A stretch of 64,000 nucleotides of DNA from Dyella flagellata (GTDB lineage Bacteria > Pseudomonadota > Gammaproteobacteria > Xanthomonadales > Rhodanobacteraceae). Below are positions 25,901-32,424 of the stretch, in pieces. Positions within the stretch are counted from its first letter, which is position 1, and every line of letters begins with the position of its first letter. Position numbers and translations under genes: made by a program. Below the pieces are notes generated by a model. That model did not search any database and had not been told where the DNA came from. It saw nothing but the letters and a program-made list of their open reading frames with translations. The stretch covers positions 1 to 64,000 of the forward strand of contig NZ_BSOA01000044.1 in NCBI RefSeq assembly GCF_030160275.1, written 5' to 3'.

Positions 25901-28375
25901 GTCGTAGACCTTGTTGTTCGCGGTTACGCCACTCACCGTCAGGGCCTTGGGCGTGATGTTCGCGGTGAGGTTGCCCGGCGCGACCAATTGATAATCGCTG
26001 GCCTTGGTGCCGGTCAGCGTAAAGCCGCTGACGCTCACGGCAATGTTGCTGCCGGCATTGGCACTGGCGAAGCTGCCGGTGCCACCCGCGGTACTCAGTG
26101 CGACATTGCTTGAATCCTGCGAGATGACGCCGTAGATGCCTACATTGCTGAGGTTCAGCGCGGCAGCAGTGCTGCCGTCGTAAACCTTGCTATTGGCCAG
26201 CAAGCCGCTCAGCAGCACCGGTGCCTGGGTAATCGTGCCGGTGCCGGTGGCAGAGGTCGGCAAGCTGTAATTGGAAAGAACGGTACCGGAGTTGGCGACG
26301 AAGTTGGTGATGGCGAACGTCGCGTTGACCGTCTGCGAACCGGCGTCTGCGCCCGCGTAGGCGACTGAACTCGGCTGGTTCACCGTGGCACCCTGCCCCG
26401 CCACGAAACCGCTTAGCTGGTAGTTGGACGAGCTTAGCGTGGCGGTGGTGGTGCCGTCGTAGACTTTGGTGGGATCGCCGATGATCGAGGCCGTCAGCTG
26501 CGCCTGCAGGATGCTGCCGATATTGGCCGTGGCCGAACCGGACAAACCATAGCCATAGGCCGGAATGCCGGCCGCATTGGTGATGGTGAAACCGGAGATG
26601 GTCGCGGGCGTGGTTACGGCGAGGTTCGAGCCAGCGTTTGCCGAAGCATACGTGCCTGTTGCGGAAACGATCTTGTCGCCGGAGAGCAGGCCACTGGTGG
26701 TGAGGTTGGCGGCAACGAGCGGCGCGCTGGTGGTGCCGTCATAGGTTTTGGACACGCTGCCGGCAAGGCCCGACACCGTCAGCGTCGGCGCCACGCTATA
26801 AAGGAAGCCATTGCCCGACGCAGCTGCCGCCGTCTGGTACGGCGCGTTGTACTGGATAAAGCTGGGAGTGAGGCCGCCGGTCGTATCCAGCGTGGGGTTG
26901 GTGGAATAGATCAGCCACGGCGCGGACGTGCCGGTCTTGACCGCGGCACTGCCGGCGCTGTTTACGAAATTGGCGCTCGTCGCCAGCGTGACGCCCGCAC
27001 CACCGGTGATCGACGCTCCGCTCGCGATGGTGAGATTGGCGCCACCAGCGTCCATCACCACCTTGCCCGTACCGTTGACCGCGGCGTTGACGTTGATGCC
27101 GTGATACGCCTGCAAAGTCAGCGTGGCATTGGCATTGCTCCAGCTGACTGCGGCATTGACATTGATGTCGCCTGCACCGGCCGACTGCACGCCGCTGCCG
27201 GTCGCTCCGGTCGCTGTCGTCGTCTCAGTAACGTTGGTGCCGCCATTGAGCGAGTTGGAAATCGTCGTGGCAGCCGTACTGTCGATGGTGAGGTCGGTCG
27301 GATCGACCAGCCAGGTGCCCGCTTGTCCGTGTCCTGCAGCAGCAGTGATGTGCGCGTTGCTCGCCAGATTGAAATGGGCCGCGGAAGTTTCGATCGAACC
27401 GCCGTTGCCGCCGTTCGGTGCGCTCGCATCCAGCGTACCGCCGACATTTACTTGCCCGGCGGCCATGCCGCCCAGCAGGGTAATGGTGCCATTGTGGTTC
27501 TGCACGGTTTGCGCCTGCACCACGCCGGTGTTGTTTACCACGCTGGCAAGCAGGCTGTCCTTGGCGCCCGCGGTCATGATCACGCGGCCACCATCGGCGA
27601 CGATCAGCTGGCGGTTTTCGGCCAGATTGGCGAGCGTGCTGCGATCGACCTGAAGATGCACGACCTGGTTGCCGGCGAACGTCAGGGTGACCGCGTTGCC
27701 GCCGCCCATCGCCACCGTGCCAAGCTGCGCGGTAATCACGCCCTGGTTGGAAACCCGGTTGCCGAGCAAGGCGATATAGCCGCCATTGATCGCACTGAGG
27801 CTGCCGCGGTTGATGATGCTGCCCTTGCCCGATCCGCTGAAACGACGATCGCTGGAGTCCAGCGTGCCGCTGTCGAAATCCAGCGTGGAGGCCACCAGGC
27901 CACCCACATTGACTTGTGCGGTTTGCCCGAACAGCACACCGTTCGGGTTGATCAGCCACACCTGACCGTTGGCGTTGAGGTGGCCGAAGATTTCGCTGGG
28001 CGTGCTGCTGAAAATGCGGTTGATCGCAATCGCACCGCTGCCCGGCTGCAGGAAGTTCACCGTCTGGTCGGGCGCGATATCGAAGCTTTGCCAGTTCAGC
28101 GACAACGTCTGGCTGTTTTGCCTGATCGTGGTGGTATTGCCCACCTGCTGGATCTGGCCCGAACCTCCGACGACCTGGCCGCCGGCAGGGCCGCCGCTGG
28201 CGTGCGCCAGTGCAGTCATGCCCAAGGCGGTGGCCAACAAAGATAGCATCGCGAATTTGCGACCTACCACGTGCATGCGTGAAGCGGTGTCCGGAGCGAT
28301 GGCGGTACTGGCTTCGGGCGCAACAGCATCCTGCGCACCGAAGCGATTCCGGCACAGACGACGGCTAGGACTCAT
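16952..28375 (-). CDS. Giant TpsA exoprotein with YDG/MBG repeats (filamentous haemagglutinin-like)
   Basis: The start chosen is MSPSRRLCRNRFG at 28375, giving ~3807 residues; an upstream in-frame ATG at 28543 has no support. A long signal region ends TALAHA near residue 59. The TPS (haemagglutination-activity) domain follows, with NWQSFDIAPDQTVNFLQP, the NPNG motif in WLINPNGVLFG, and beta-helix repeats to ~residue 370. Most of the remainder is 36 modules with a [KR]xYDGxT core (YDG/MBG domains). Many of these repeat as alternating pairs of ~174 residues (NKVYDGTTAA.LSGS / GTRVYDANTDANA.LFGSSG). The short C-terminus ends PSDASP. It is predicted to be a secreted fibrous adhesin carried by TpsB. 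No C-terminal toxin domain is visible. Confidence 0.93.
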   Translation of the reverse strand: MSPSRRLCRNRFGAQDAVAPEASTAIAPDTASRMHVVGRKFAMLSLLATALGMTALAHASGGPAGGQVVGGSGQIQQVGNTTTIRQNSQTLSLNWQSFDIAPDQTVNFLQPGSGAIAINRIFSSTPSEIFGHLNANGQVWLINPNGVLFGQTAQVNVGGLVASTLDFDSGTLDSSDRRFSGSGKGSIINRGSLSAINGGYIALLGNRVSNQGVITAQLGTVAMGGGNAVTLTFAGNQVVHLQVDRSTLANLAENRQLIVADGGRVIMTAGAKDSLLASVVNNTGVVQAQTVQNHNGTITLLGGMAAGQVNVGGTLDASAPNGGNGGSIETSAAHFNLASNAHITAAAGHGQAGTWLVDPTDLTIDSTAATTISNSLNGGTNVTETTTATGATGSGVQSAGAGDINVNAAVSWSNANATLTLQAYHGINVNAAVNGTGKVVMDAGGANLTIASGASITGGAGVTLATSANFVNSAGSAAVKTGTSAPWLIYSTNPTLDTTGGLTPSFIQYNAPYQTAAAASGNGFLYSVAPTLTVSGLAGSVSKTYDGTTSAPLVAANLTTSGLLSGDKIVSATGTYASANAGSNLAVTTPATISGFTITNAAGIPAYGYGLSGSATANIGSILQAQLTASIIGDPTKVYDGTTTATLSSSNYQLSGFVAGQGATVNQPSSVAYAGADAGSQTVNATFAITNFVANSGTVLSNYSLPTSATGTGTITQAPVLLSGLLANSKVYDGSTAAALNLSNVGIYGVISQDSSNVALSTAGGTGSFASANAGSNIAVSVSGFTLTGTKASDYQLVAPGNLTANITPKALTVSGVTANNKVYDGTTADTLNVGSATLNGIVGSDNVALLTGSATGTFGQSDVGSNLAVAASGLSLTGSAAGNYTVVQPTGLAANITPRPLSVSFNGSPAKIYDGTNGATLTQGDFNITGFAGTEGAVVSQSPAVYASRNAGTNIGVTATLQPSDFTPNAGTKLSNYSFNSIVTGTGTINPAQLTVSIINDPTKVYDGNTNATLNSGNYTLYGLIGSDSITLANAPTGGTYASANAGIQGVSATLSSGNYSAGSGTLLSNYVLPTLASGFGTITPAPLNGSLVATLNTPITKVYDGTNTYLLNATSGGGTSYTQDFVLSGFKNGDNAYVNANITGNFASKNVANNQPFQVTLNSSNFTFTSGSASNYAFPTYIFTTGSITPAPLTVSLVGSLNKVYDGSTVAQLGSANFQVNGFVSGEGATVTPTESYNYASANAGSNIAINGTLTANNYTANSGTLLSNYTLAISASGVGNITQAPLYVTGVYATNKVYDTTASDTLNVSAAGLAGLVAADVGNVTLGTSTSGTFAQSNVGNGIGVTASGFSISGSASSNYALQPIAGLAANITPKALTINGVTASNKVYDGTTSDTLNTGSAALVGVYSGDTVALVSSGAGGTFSTANVGNNLGVSIGGFTLGGAQAGNYTVTQPSGFTANITPATLTATITGSPTKVYDGTNSATLTASDYTLTGFVSGQGASIPQSATASYTTPNAGTGLGVQSTLVVSDFVANSGTLLSNYILPTSATGNHGVITPYVLNLSGTRVYDANTDASAALFGTSGVLAGLNSDQLTLSGSGIVSSKNVGTYTGTSQFNLNNLSLTGNGSALASNYTLVGGTDTLVITPATLTVSGTVAANKVYNNSMAATISGSTLNGVLSGDSVTLGNDTAGTFATKNVGNGIAVSTNMTISGTDAGNYIIQQPSGVSANITPLAITVTATGANRQYDGSVNDAVTLAGTLVGDQVTISDTSATFADANVANGKTVTVSGISLSGASANNYTLNNLSTTTTANITPRILNLSSTRVYDANTDANASLFGSGGVISTGIGTETVDLGGVGVVSSKNVGTYTGANFGLGTLALSNGSGLASNYTLAGGTDQLVITKATLDVTGTVAANKIYDGTTTAALSGSVLNGVLGSDNVTLGNDTTGTFATKNVGNGIAVSTGMTVTGTDAGNYNLLQPAGVTANITPLAITVTATGTNRVYNGSVNDAVTLAGTLAGDQVTINDTSATFADPNVANGKTVTVSGISLSGASASNYSLNNTTTTATANVTPVILNLTGTRVYDTTTNANAGLFGSSGLISTGVGTETVNIGGVGTVSSKNVGTYTGANFGLGTLSLSNGSGLASNYTLVGGTDHLTITKAALNVTGTVAGNKVYDGTTAATLSGSVLNGVLGSDNVTLGNDTAGTFASKNAGNGIAVSTGMSISGTDAGNYTLTQPGGITANITPYVLNLSGTRVYDANTDANASLFGSSGVISTGIGTETVHLGGVGTVSSKNVGSYTGANFGLGTLSLSNGSGLASNYTLIGGTDQLAITKAALNVTGTVAGNKVYDGTTAAVLSGSVLNGVLGSDNVTLGNDTAGTFASKNAGNGIAVSTGMSISGTDAGNYTLTQPGSITANITPYVLNLSGTRVYDANTDANASLFGGSGVLNGINGDTLTLSGSGIVSSKNVGTYTGASQFNLNNLSLTGNGSALASNYTLAGGTDTLAITKATLTVTGTAAANKTYDGTTAAQLSGSQLQGVLGSDSVTLGNDSTGTFASSNVSNGIAVGTGMSISGTDAGNYTLTQPGGLTANITPYVLNLTGTRAYDTTTNANASLFGSSGLISTGVGTETVNIGGVGTVSSKNVGSYTGANFGLGTLSLSNGSGLASNYTLVGGTDMLAITKAALSVTGTVAGNKVYDGTTAAVLSGSVLNGVLGSDNVTLGNDTAGTFASKNAGNNIAVGTGMSISGTDAGNYTLTQPGSITANITPYVLNLSGTRVYDANTDANASLFGSSGVLNGINGDTLTLSGSGLVSSKNVGIYTGASQFNLNNLSLSGNGSALASNYTLAGGMDTLAITKATLTVTGTVAANKTYDGNTSAQLSGSQLQGVLGSDSVTLGNDAAGTFASANAGNNIAVGTGMTVSGTDAGNYTLTQPAGLAANITPYVLNLSGTRLYDANTDANAGLFGSSGVLNGINGDTLTLSGSGLVSSKNVGTYIGASQFNRNNLSLTGNGSALASNYTLAGGVDTLAITKATLAVTGTVAANKTYDGNATAQLSGSQLQGVLGSDNVTLGNDATGTFASANAGNNIAVGTGMSISGTDAGNYTLTQPPGIAANITPYVLNLSGTRVYDANTDVNASLFGSSGVLNGINGDTLTLSGSGLVSSKNVGTYTGASQFNRNNLSLTGNGLALASNYTLAGGTDTLAITKATLTVTGTVAANKTYDGTTTAQLSGSQLQGVLGSDNVALGNDSTGTFASPNASNNIAVGTGMSVSGTDAGNYTLTQPAGLAANITPYVLNLIGTRVYDGMTDANAGLFGGNGVLVTGVGSETVNLSGSAVLVSKHAGTQSFANLGSLALSNGSGLASNYTLVGGTDQVTVTPLAITVNATGQSKTYDGNTMAGVTLGSQGVLAGDTVNFSDAAANFSSPNAGNAVSIAVTGITASGANAGDYSFNTNATTNATINPYVLSLTGTRVYDGTTGANAGLFGNHGVLTGVNGETVSLSGSGVLSSKNVGSQRAFANTGSLVLGNGTGLAGNYTLAGGTDWVSITPAILTVVGTTTTNRVYDSTRVDALSGSSLSGVFGNDNVVLGNDGTGLFGDKNVGNGKAIVTAMTINGGDAGNYILVQPIGLAANVTPLPITVTAIGTNRMYNSKTSDVVTLGVNGVLQGDQLSVADSSASFADPYVGNGKTVTVSGITASGVDAANYLITDPVTTTTANITSAGFDGTGVQGSWIAQLQGGLQPAAIATPYGSSDADAVGVFTGNQKLKHRPLERNRERSDFRTGLSLQFQNGGVRLPSDASP
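18476..21625 (-). repeat. Tandem 522-525-bp repeats inside tpsA
   Basis: The anchor GTACGGCGTGATGTTGGC recurs at 18476, 19001, 19526, 20051, 20573, 21098 and 21620. The intervals are 525, 525, 525, 522, 525 and 522 bp, all multiples of three. Units are near-identical over long stretches and continue in more diverged form to about 23.7 kb. Such an array is prone to unequal crossing-over, so length variation between isolates and assembly collapse are both expected. Confidence 0.92.
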
Positions 28376-28879
28376 GGCACTACACCTGATCAAGTTTGGG
28401 GATTGGCAGCCTTGGTCACACGTGACGCGGGTCGGTTGCTTGCCCACGCACTCCCTTCCTAATGACACGCGCAACATTCCGTCCCGGCTTGAACCAGACC
28501 TTCGCTGCGGCCGAAAAACGGACGCAAACGAACGCTGACTCAACGCCAGTCAAGCAACGCGTGGTGTATCGACAGGCGACCCCTGCTTGGCTCGCCCAGA
28601 CCCCGCTGAACACTCGCGATTCATCCTCGAATCACGGCATACAGGCAGGATCTCCCCCTGTTCCCTCGGCTTGCATGGAAGACTTTCTGCTGAAACGAGA
28701 CTCTGTACCCATTCCTATGGACGAAATTTTGCGACGATTACCACGTCAGCCTTCTCTGGCTTATGCGCCGCCTCGCAGCAAGCGAAATGTAAGTTTTCGG
28801 CGCGCATCCCACAATCTCACTAAATCACCTTTTCTTGCATTTTCTTGCACGCACAGCAGCGTCTGGCGTGCGGACCCGC
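28376..28879. other. Intergenic region upstream of tpsA
   Basis: About 500 bp without a credible gene lie between the OmpR-type regulator's stop and the tpsA start. It should contain the tpsA promoter and leader. A candidate ribosome site (CAGGTG) precedes the chosen tpsA ATG. I see no clear operator; short duplicated bits such as TTTTCTTGCATTTTCTTGCA near 28833-28852 lie next to the regulator gene's end. Confidence 0.4.
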
Positions 28880-29575
28880 TCAATTGAGAGTCAGGGTATA
28901 ACCCACCCTGCGCACGGACATCAGCGGCAATTCTTCACCGGCCTTTTTGGCAACCTTTAGCCGCAATCGATGGATCAGCATTTCGAGCCGTCCCGGATCG
29001 AAGCCGGGAATGGCGGCGGCGATTTCATCGATCAAGGCGGCACGCGGGGTGGGCTCGGGCGAAGAAGCAGCCAATCGGTTGAGCAGCAGGCGTTCGGGCA
29101 TCGACAAGGGAATGATTGCCCCATTGGGCGCGACCAATCGCCATCCGCCTGCTTCCAGCCGCCAATCCGTGGACGCCAGTTCATACGACGCCGCATTGCC
29201 CACGCGCCGGCTCAAGCTGTGCAGGGACGCGGCCAGTACTTCCACGTTGACCGGCTTGGTGAGGTAGACATCCGCACCCTCGATCAAACCGCGCACGCGG
29301 TGCGCTGTGGAATCCAGTCCGGACAGCACCACGATGCCAATATCGGACAAGGCGCGCAGCTGACTGATAATTTTGAACCCGTCCTCATTGGGCAGTGCAA
29401 TATCCAGCACGAGCAAACGATAGCGCTCGATCACGATCGAGCGATAAAGCTCGGCGGCGGAACCCACGCCCATCGCATTGAACCCGAAAGCCTTCAAGCC
29501 AGGCACCAGAACTTCATCGCGCAATCGCACATCGTCATCTACGACAAGCACGTTGCCCTTCATGCTTTCAACCAT
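28880..29575 (-). CDS. Orphan OmpR/PhoB-type response regulator
   Basis: The 231-residue protein starts at MVESMKGN (29575) behind GGGGAAAGG; MKGN at 29563 is the alternative. The receiver has D13/D14, phosphoacceptor D58 (LLVLDIALPNEDG), S/T in VVLSGLD and Lys in YLTKPVN, so it is intact. The C-terminal ~90 residues form a winged helix of the OmpR class (LSMPERLLLNRLAA; a recognition helix around DPGRLEMLIHRLRLKVAKKAG; the wing hairpin in SVRRVGYTLTL). No sensor kinase is adjacent. It lies upstream of tpsA on the same strand with 505 bp between, so control of the tps genes is plausible but inferred from position. Confidence 0.88.
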   Translation of the reverse strand: MVESMKGNVLVVDDDVRLRDEVLVPGLKAFGFNAMGVGSAAELYRSIVIERYRLLVLDIALPNEDGFKIISQLRALSDIGIVVLSGLDSTAHRVRGLIEGADVYLTKPVNVEVLAASLHSLSRRVGNAASYELASTDWRLEAGGWRLVAPNGAIIPLSMPERLLLNRLAASSPEPTPRAALIDEIAAAIPGFDPGRLEMLIHRLRLKVAKKAGEELPLMSVRRVGYTLTLN

Positions 29576-29850
29576 GCCTTTCCCCTGCTTCAGGCGCCAT
29601 GGCGGCGCCGGCATCGGCTGCCGCTTCAGCGCCTGATGCCGATATCCGTTTGTATGACATATACCCGAGCGTACGCTCGGCAAGTCGCAAAAGTCCATGT
29701 GCAGACATGCATATGGCGTGGACGGGATTTTTCCCATCACAAACCTGCGGCCTCATCAACTAGCAGGTATGGTCGTTTCCACCCTCTTTGGGGCGCTTTC
29801 TGACCAGCGATGACCATTCCGCGCGTCATGCCGGGCACGCGCAATAGCGC

Positions 29851-29918
29851 GTAGGCCGGGATGCTAATCCCAGCTTTCCACACGGCATCCCGATGCTGGG
29901 ATTGTCATCCCGGCCTAC
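29851..29918. repeat. GTAG-type REP pair
   Basis: Two facing units: GTAG plus GCCGGGATGCTAATCCCAGC, then the complementary unit ending GGCCTAC. It is the same family as at 11257, 44250 and 59005. It lies between the regulator gene and the glycosylase gene, 28 bp past the latter's stop. Confidence 0.82.
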
Positions 29919-29945
29919 GCGTGGAGTCGCTGCGAGGCGCGGCAT

Positions 29946-30545
29946 TCACTTTTTCGACACATAGGGGCTATCGCCCACATACCAGCGCCACGGGTAGTCC
30001 ACCGCCTTGCTGATCCCGATACGCGTCGTCTGCACCGGCTGCTCCGGTGGCGGCACGGCATCATCGACCAGCATGTAGGTCTCGCTACTTACCAGGTCGA
30101 TCCCGTTCTGCAGTTTGGTAATGCTCATCGCCTGGGTAAGGCATGCCGGCCCGTTGCAAAGCTGCCGGTTGTTCTTCGCCAGCGGACGCGCCGCATGCAT
30201 CAGGTCAAGACCGGCAATCGGCTGCAGCGCACGGATCAGCACCGCGTTGCCCTTGCCTTTGGGGCCGCACACGGCGTTGGCACACCAGTGCATGCCATAG
30301 GTGAAGTACACATACATGTGACCCGGCGGACCGAACATCACTTCGGTACGCGGCGTCACGCCCCGAAACGAATGGGCGGCAGGATCGTCATGGCGATACG
30401 CCTCCACCTCCACGATACGCCCGGCACGGCCGTCATGGCAGCGCAGCACCTTATTCAATAGCTCGGGAGCGACGATCAGCGAATCACGCGCATAGAACGA
30501 GCGTGGCAGCGGGCGGAGTTCGTTTCGTGGTTTGGCGGTAAGCAT
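29946..30545 (-). CDS. mpg: DNA-3-methyladenine glycosylase (AAG/MPG family)
   Basis: This 199-residue base-excision-repair enzyme removes alkylated purines (3-methyladenine, hypoxanthine) by flipping the base out of the duplex. The core motif IVEVEAYR places E48 and Y50 at the positions of the human catalytic Glu125 and the stacking Tyr127, and H58 (AAHS) matches the human active-site His136. Other family landmarks are [21 protein letters not shown] and [12 protein letters not shown]. Length is typical for bacterial members, which lack the eukaryotic N-terminal extension. The start has no good Shine-Dalgarno. It is divergent from thiM with 92 bp between. Confidence 0.92.
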   Translation of the reverse strand: MLTAKPRNELRPLPRSFYARDSLIVAPELLNKVLRCHDGRAGRIVEVEAYRHDDPAAHSFRGVTPRTEVMFGPPGHMYVYFTYGMHWCANAVCGPKGKGNAVLIRALQPIAGLDLMHAARPLAKNNRQLCNGPACLTQAMSITKLQNGIDLVSSETYMLVDDAVPPPEQPVQTTRIGISKAVDYPWRWYVGDSPYVSKK

Positions 30546-30603
30546 GGAACACAGCGTAAATCTTTCTTCCCGTCACGTGCAGGGCCAGTCGCTGGCCATA
30601 CGG

Positions 30604-30609
30604 TATAAA
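30604..30609 (+). promoter_or_regulatory. Candidate -10 element for thiM
   Basis: TATAAA lies 28 bp upstream of the thiM ATG in the short mpg-thiM divergent gap. No good -35 box is seen at 16-18 bp. The implied leader of ~20 nt is too short for a TPP riboswitch, and no thi-box sequence is present. Confidence 0.3.
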
Positions 30610-30637
30610 ATGGCCGCTTACCCACAGCCGTCGCATC

Positions 30638-31447
30638 ATGACCACCAGTACTTCGATCCCTCATGGCGCTTTGCTCGATCGGATGCGCCGCGAATCGCCT
30701 CTCGTCCAGTGCGTCACCAATTACGTGGCGATGAACTACGCCGCCAACGTGCTGCTCGCCGCCGGCGCATCGCCGGCGATGGTGCATGCCCCGGAGGAAG
30801 CGGGTGAATTCGCCGAACTGGCAAGCGCCCTCACCATCAACATCGGTACGCTCTCATCCTATTGGCTTCAGGGCATGCATGCGGCGGCCAAGGCGGCTCA
30901 TGCAAGCGGCAAGCCCTGGGTGCTGGATCCGGTGGCGCATTTCGCCACGGCGTTCCGCCGTCAGGCGATCGAAGGCCTGCTTGCGCTCAAGCCCACGGTG
31001 ATACGTGGCAATGCGTCGGAAATCATGGCGCTGGCCGGCGATGTCAGCTCAGGCCGTGGCGTGGATAGCGGAGACAGTGTCGAGCGCGCGGAAGCGTCCG
31101 CACTGGCGCTTGCGCGACGAACGGATGCGGTGGTTGCGGTGACCGGCGTGGTTGATTTTGTCACCGACGGGCACGCTGCCGTATGCATTGCCGGCGGCTC
31201 CGAGCTGATGCCAAAAGTAACCGCCATGGGCTGCGCCCTCACCTGCATGGTCGGCGGATTCTTAGCCGTGACGCCACAGCAACCATTGGAAGCGACCGTT
31301 ACCGCCCTGGCGTGTTTCGGCGTGGCGGGAACACAAGCGGCGCAGGCGTCCAATGGTCCCGGCTCGTTCGCGTGGCGCTTCATCGATTCGCTTGCGGCAT
31401 TGAATGGCGACGTGCTGCAAGCCCATGCACAGGTGGCCAGGGCATGA
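30638..31447 (+). CDS. thiM: Hydroxyethylthiazole kinase
   Basis: ThiM (269 residues) phosphorylates 4-methyl-5-(2-hydroxyethyl)thiazole with ATP, a salvage step in thiamine synthesis. Family motifs are clear: VQCVTNYVAMNYAANVLLAAGASP near the N-terminus, LTINIGTL, WVLDPVA, VVAVTGVVDFVTDG, and the ribokinase-like anion hole with catalytic Cys in TAMGCALTCMVGGF. The stop overlaps the next gene's start (ATGA), so thiM and thiE are translationally coupled. No Shine-Dalgarno is obvious before the ATG. Confidence 0.95.
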   Translation: MTTSTSIPHGALLDRMRRESPLVQCVTNYVAMNYAANVLLAAGASPAMVHAPEEAGEFAELASALTINIGTLSSYWLQGMHAAAKAAHASGKPWVLDPVAHFATAFRRQAIEGLLALKPTVIRGNASEIMALAGDVSSGRGVDSGDSVERAEASALALARRTDAVVAVTGVVDFVTDGHAAVCIAGGSELMPKVTAMGCALTCMVGGFLAVTPQQPLEATVTALACFGVAGTQAAQASNGPGSFAWRFIDSLAALNGDVLQAHAQVARA

Positions 31448-32085
31448 AGAAACCATTCGACCTTTCGCTTTATCTGGTGCTGGATCCGGACCTGTGCCAG
31501 CGGCATTCGATGGCGGATACCGCACGCGAAGCAGTAGCCGGCGGCGCGACGATGGTACAGGTGCGACACAAGCAGGCTTCCACCGCCGAACGCATCGCAC
31601 TTGCACGCAGCGTAAAAGAAGCCTTGCACGGCACGCCCGCACTGGTGGTGATGAACGACGACATCGAGGCCGCCGTGGAAGCCAGGGTCGATGCCATCCA
31701 TATCGGCCAGCGCGACCTGTCGCCGATCCTGGCACGTGAGCGCATCGGCGCGGACATGCTGCTTGGCCTGTCCGTCAATTCCGAGCGCGCGGCACGCGCT
31801 GTCGATCCGGGCGTCGTCGACTACGTAGGCATAGGCCCGGTGTTTGCCACACCCACCAAGCCGGACCACGAACAGCCAATCGGCCTGGATGGTCTCGCTC
31901 GTATCGTGGCCGCCTGCCCCCTGCCCAGCGTCGCCATCGGCGGCCTCAAAAGACAGCACGTCGAAGATGTCCTGGCCGCAGGCGCCTATGGCCTGGCGGT
32001 GGTTTCGGCGATCTGTGGAACGCCCGACCCGCGGCGCTCGGCAAAAGAGCTTTGGGAGCGGATCATCGCCGGCCGGCCGGATTGA
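31444..32085 (+). CDS. thiE: Thiamine-phosphate synthase
   Basis: ThiE is a 213-residue TIM-barrel enzyme that joins HMP-pyrophosphate to thiazole phosphate to give thiamine monophosphate. Diagnostic motifs are the pyrophosphate/Mg site VQVRHKQAS, VVMNDDIEAAVEARVDAIHIGQRDL, GLSVNS, the phosphate loop VDYVGIGPVFATPTKPD and VAIGGL near the C-terminus. The start is the ATG in the ATGA overlap with thiM; a longer in-frame extension to 31183 is only the antisense/overlap artefact of thiM. Together with thiM it forms a two-gene salvage operon. Confidence 0.95.
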   Translation: MKKPFDLSLYLVLDPDLCQRHSMADTAREAVAGGATMVQVRHKQASTAERIALARSVKEALHGTPALVVMNDDIEAAVEARVDAIHIGQRDLSPILARERIGADMLLGLSVNSERAARAVDPGVVDYVGIGPVFATPTKPDHEQPIGLDGLARIVAACPLPSVAIGGLKRQHVEDVLAAGAYGLAVVSAICGTPDPRRSAKELWERIIAGRPD

Positions 32086-32125
32086 CCACCCTTTGCCAAG
32101 CCTTCGCCAAGCCGATGGCGCTGTA

Positions 32126-32328
32126 TTGACAACTGCATAACGGAATCCGTGATTTAAGGCGTCAATGCACCGTGAAACGCATTACGGCAGTGGGAAAGAC
32201 CTGACAGCCGCCCGCCAATATGCGATAAATAGCGCCGCCGGGAAGTCAGGCGCCGAGGAGGGGCCCCTCCTCAACATGGATGACCGATGCCCGACCGGGC
32301 CGCCGACAAGGCGGCCTGTTTTATTTTA
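32126..32328 (+). ncRNA. Candidate structured RNA downstream of thiE
   Basis: The 339-bp gap between thiE and pcm has no gene but several RNA-like features on the plus strand. A perfect TTGACA at 32126-32131 has a weak -10 (TGATTT) 18 bp on. CCTGAC (32200-32205) can pair with GTCAGG (32245-32250). GAGGAGGGG/CCCCTCCTC (32255-32272) is a perfect 18-nt palindrome. An intrinsic terminator closes the region. Four GGA motifs occur in the span, so a CsrA/RsmA-binding RNA is one guess. It could equally be the 3' UTR of thiE. No known RNA family is recognised. Confidence 0.35.
32298..32328 (+). terminator. Rho-independent terminator
   Basis: GGCCGCC - GACAA - GGCGGCC is followed by TGTTTTATTTTA. The stem is perfect and GC-only with a U-rich tail on the plus strand, so it ends the thiE transcript or a separate small RNA. 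On the minus strand no U-tract follows, so it does not serve pcm. Confidence 0.85.
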
Positions 32329-32424
32329 GGGCCCGGATTCCTGCCGTACGTAATGGCCCCCACGGCGACACCAAGTCCACCATCACGCTGTGGCCTGCGC
32401 TCCAGACGGCAGCGTACTGTTCCA

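Noticed and set aside
30546-30637. TPP riboswitch ahead of thiM
   Set aside because: The gap is only 92 bp, the implied leader is ~20 nt and no thi-box motif is present.
30961-31959. A 332-codon minus-strand frame across thiM and thiE
   Set aside because: It is antisense to two well-recognised thiamine genes, with no ribosome site or motif.
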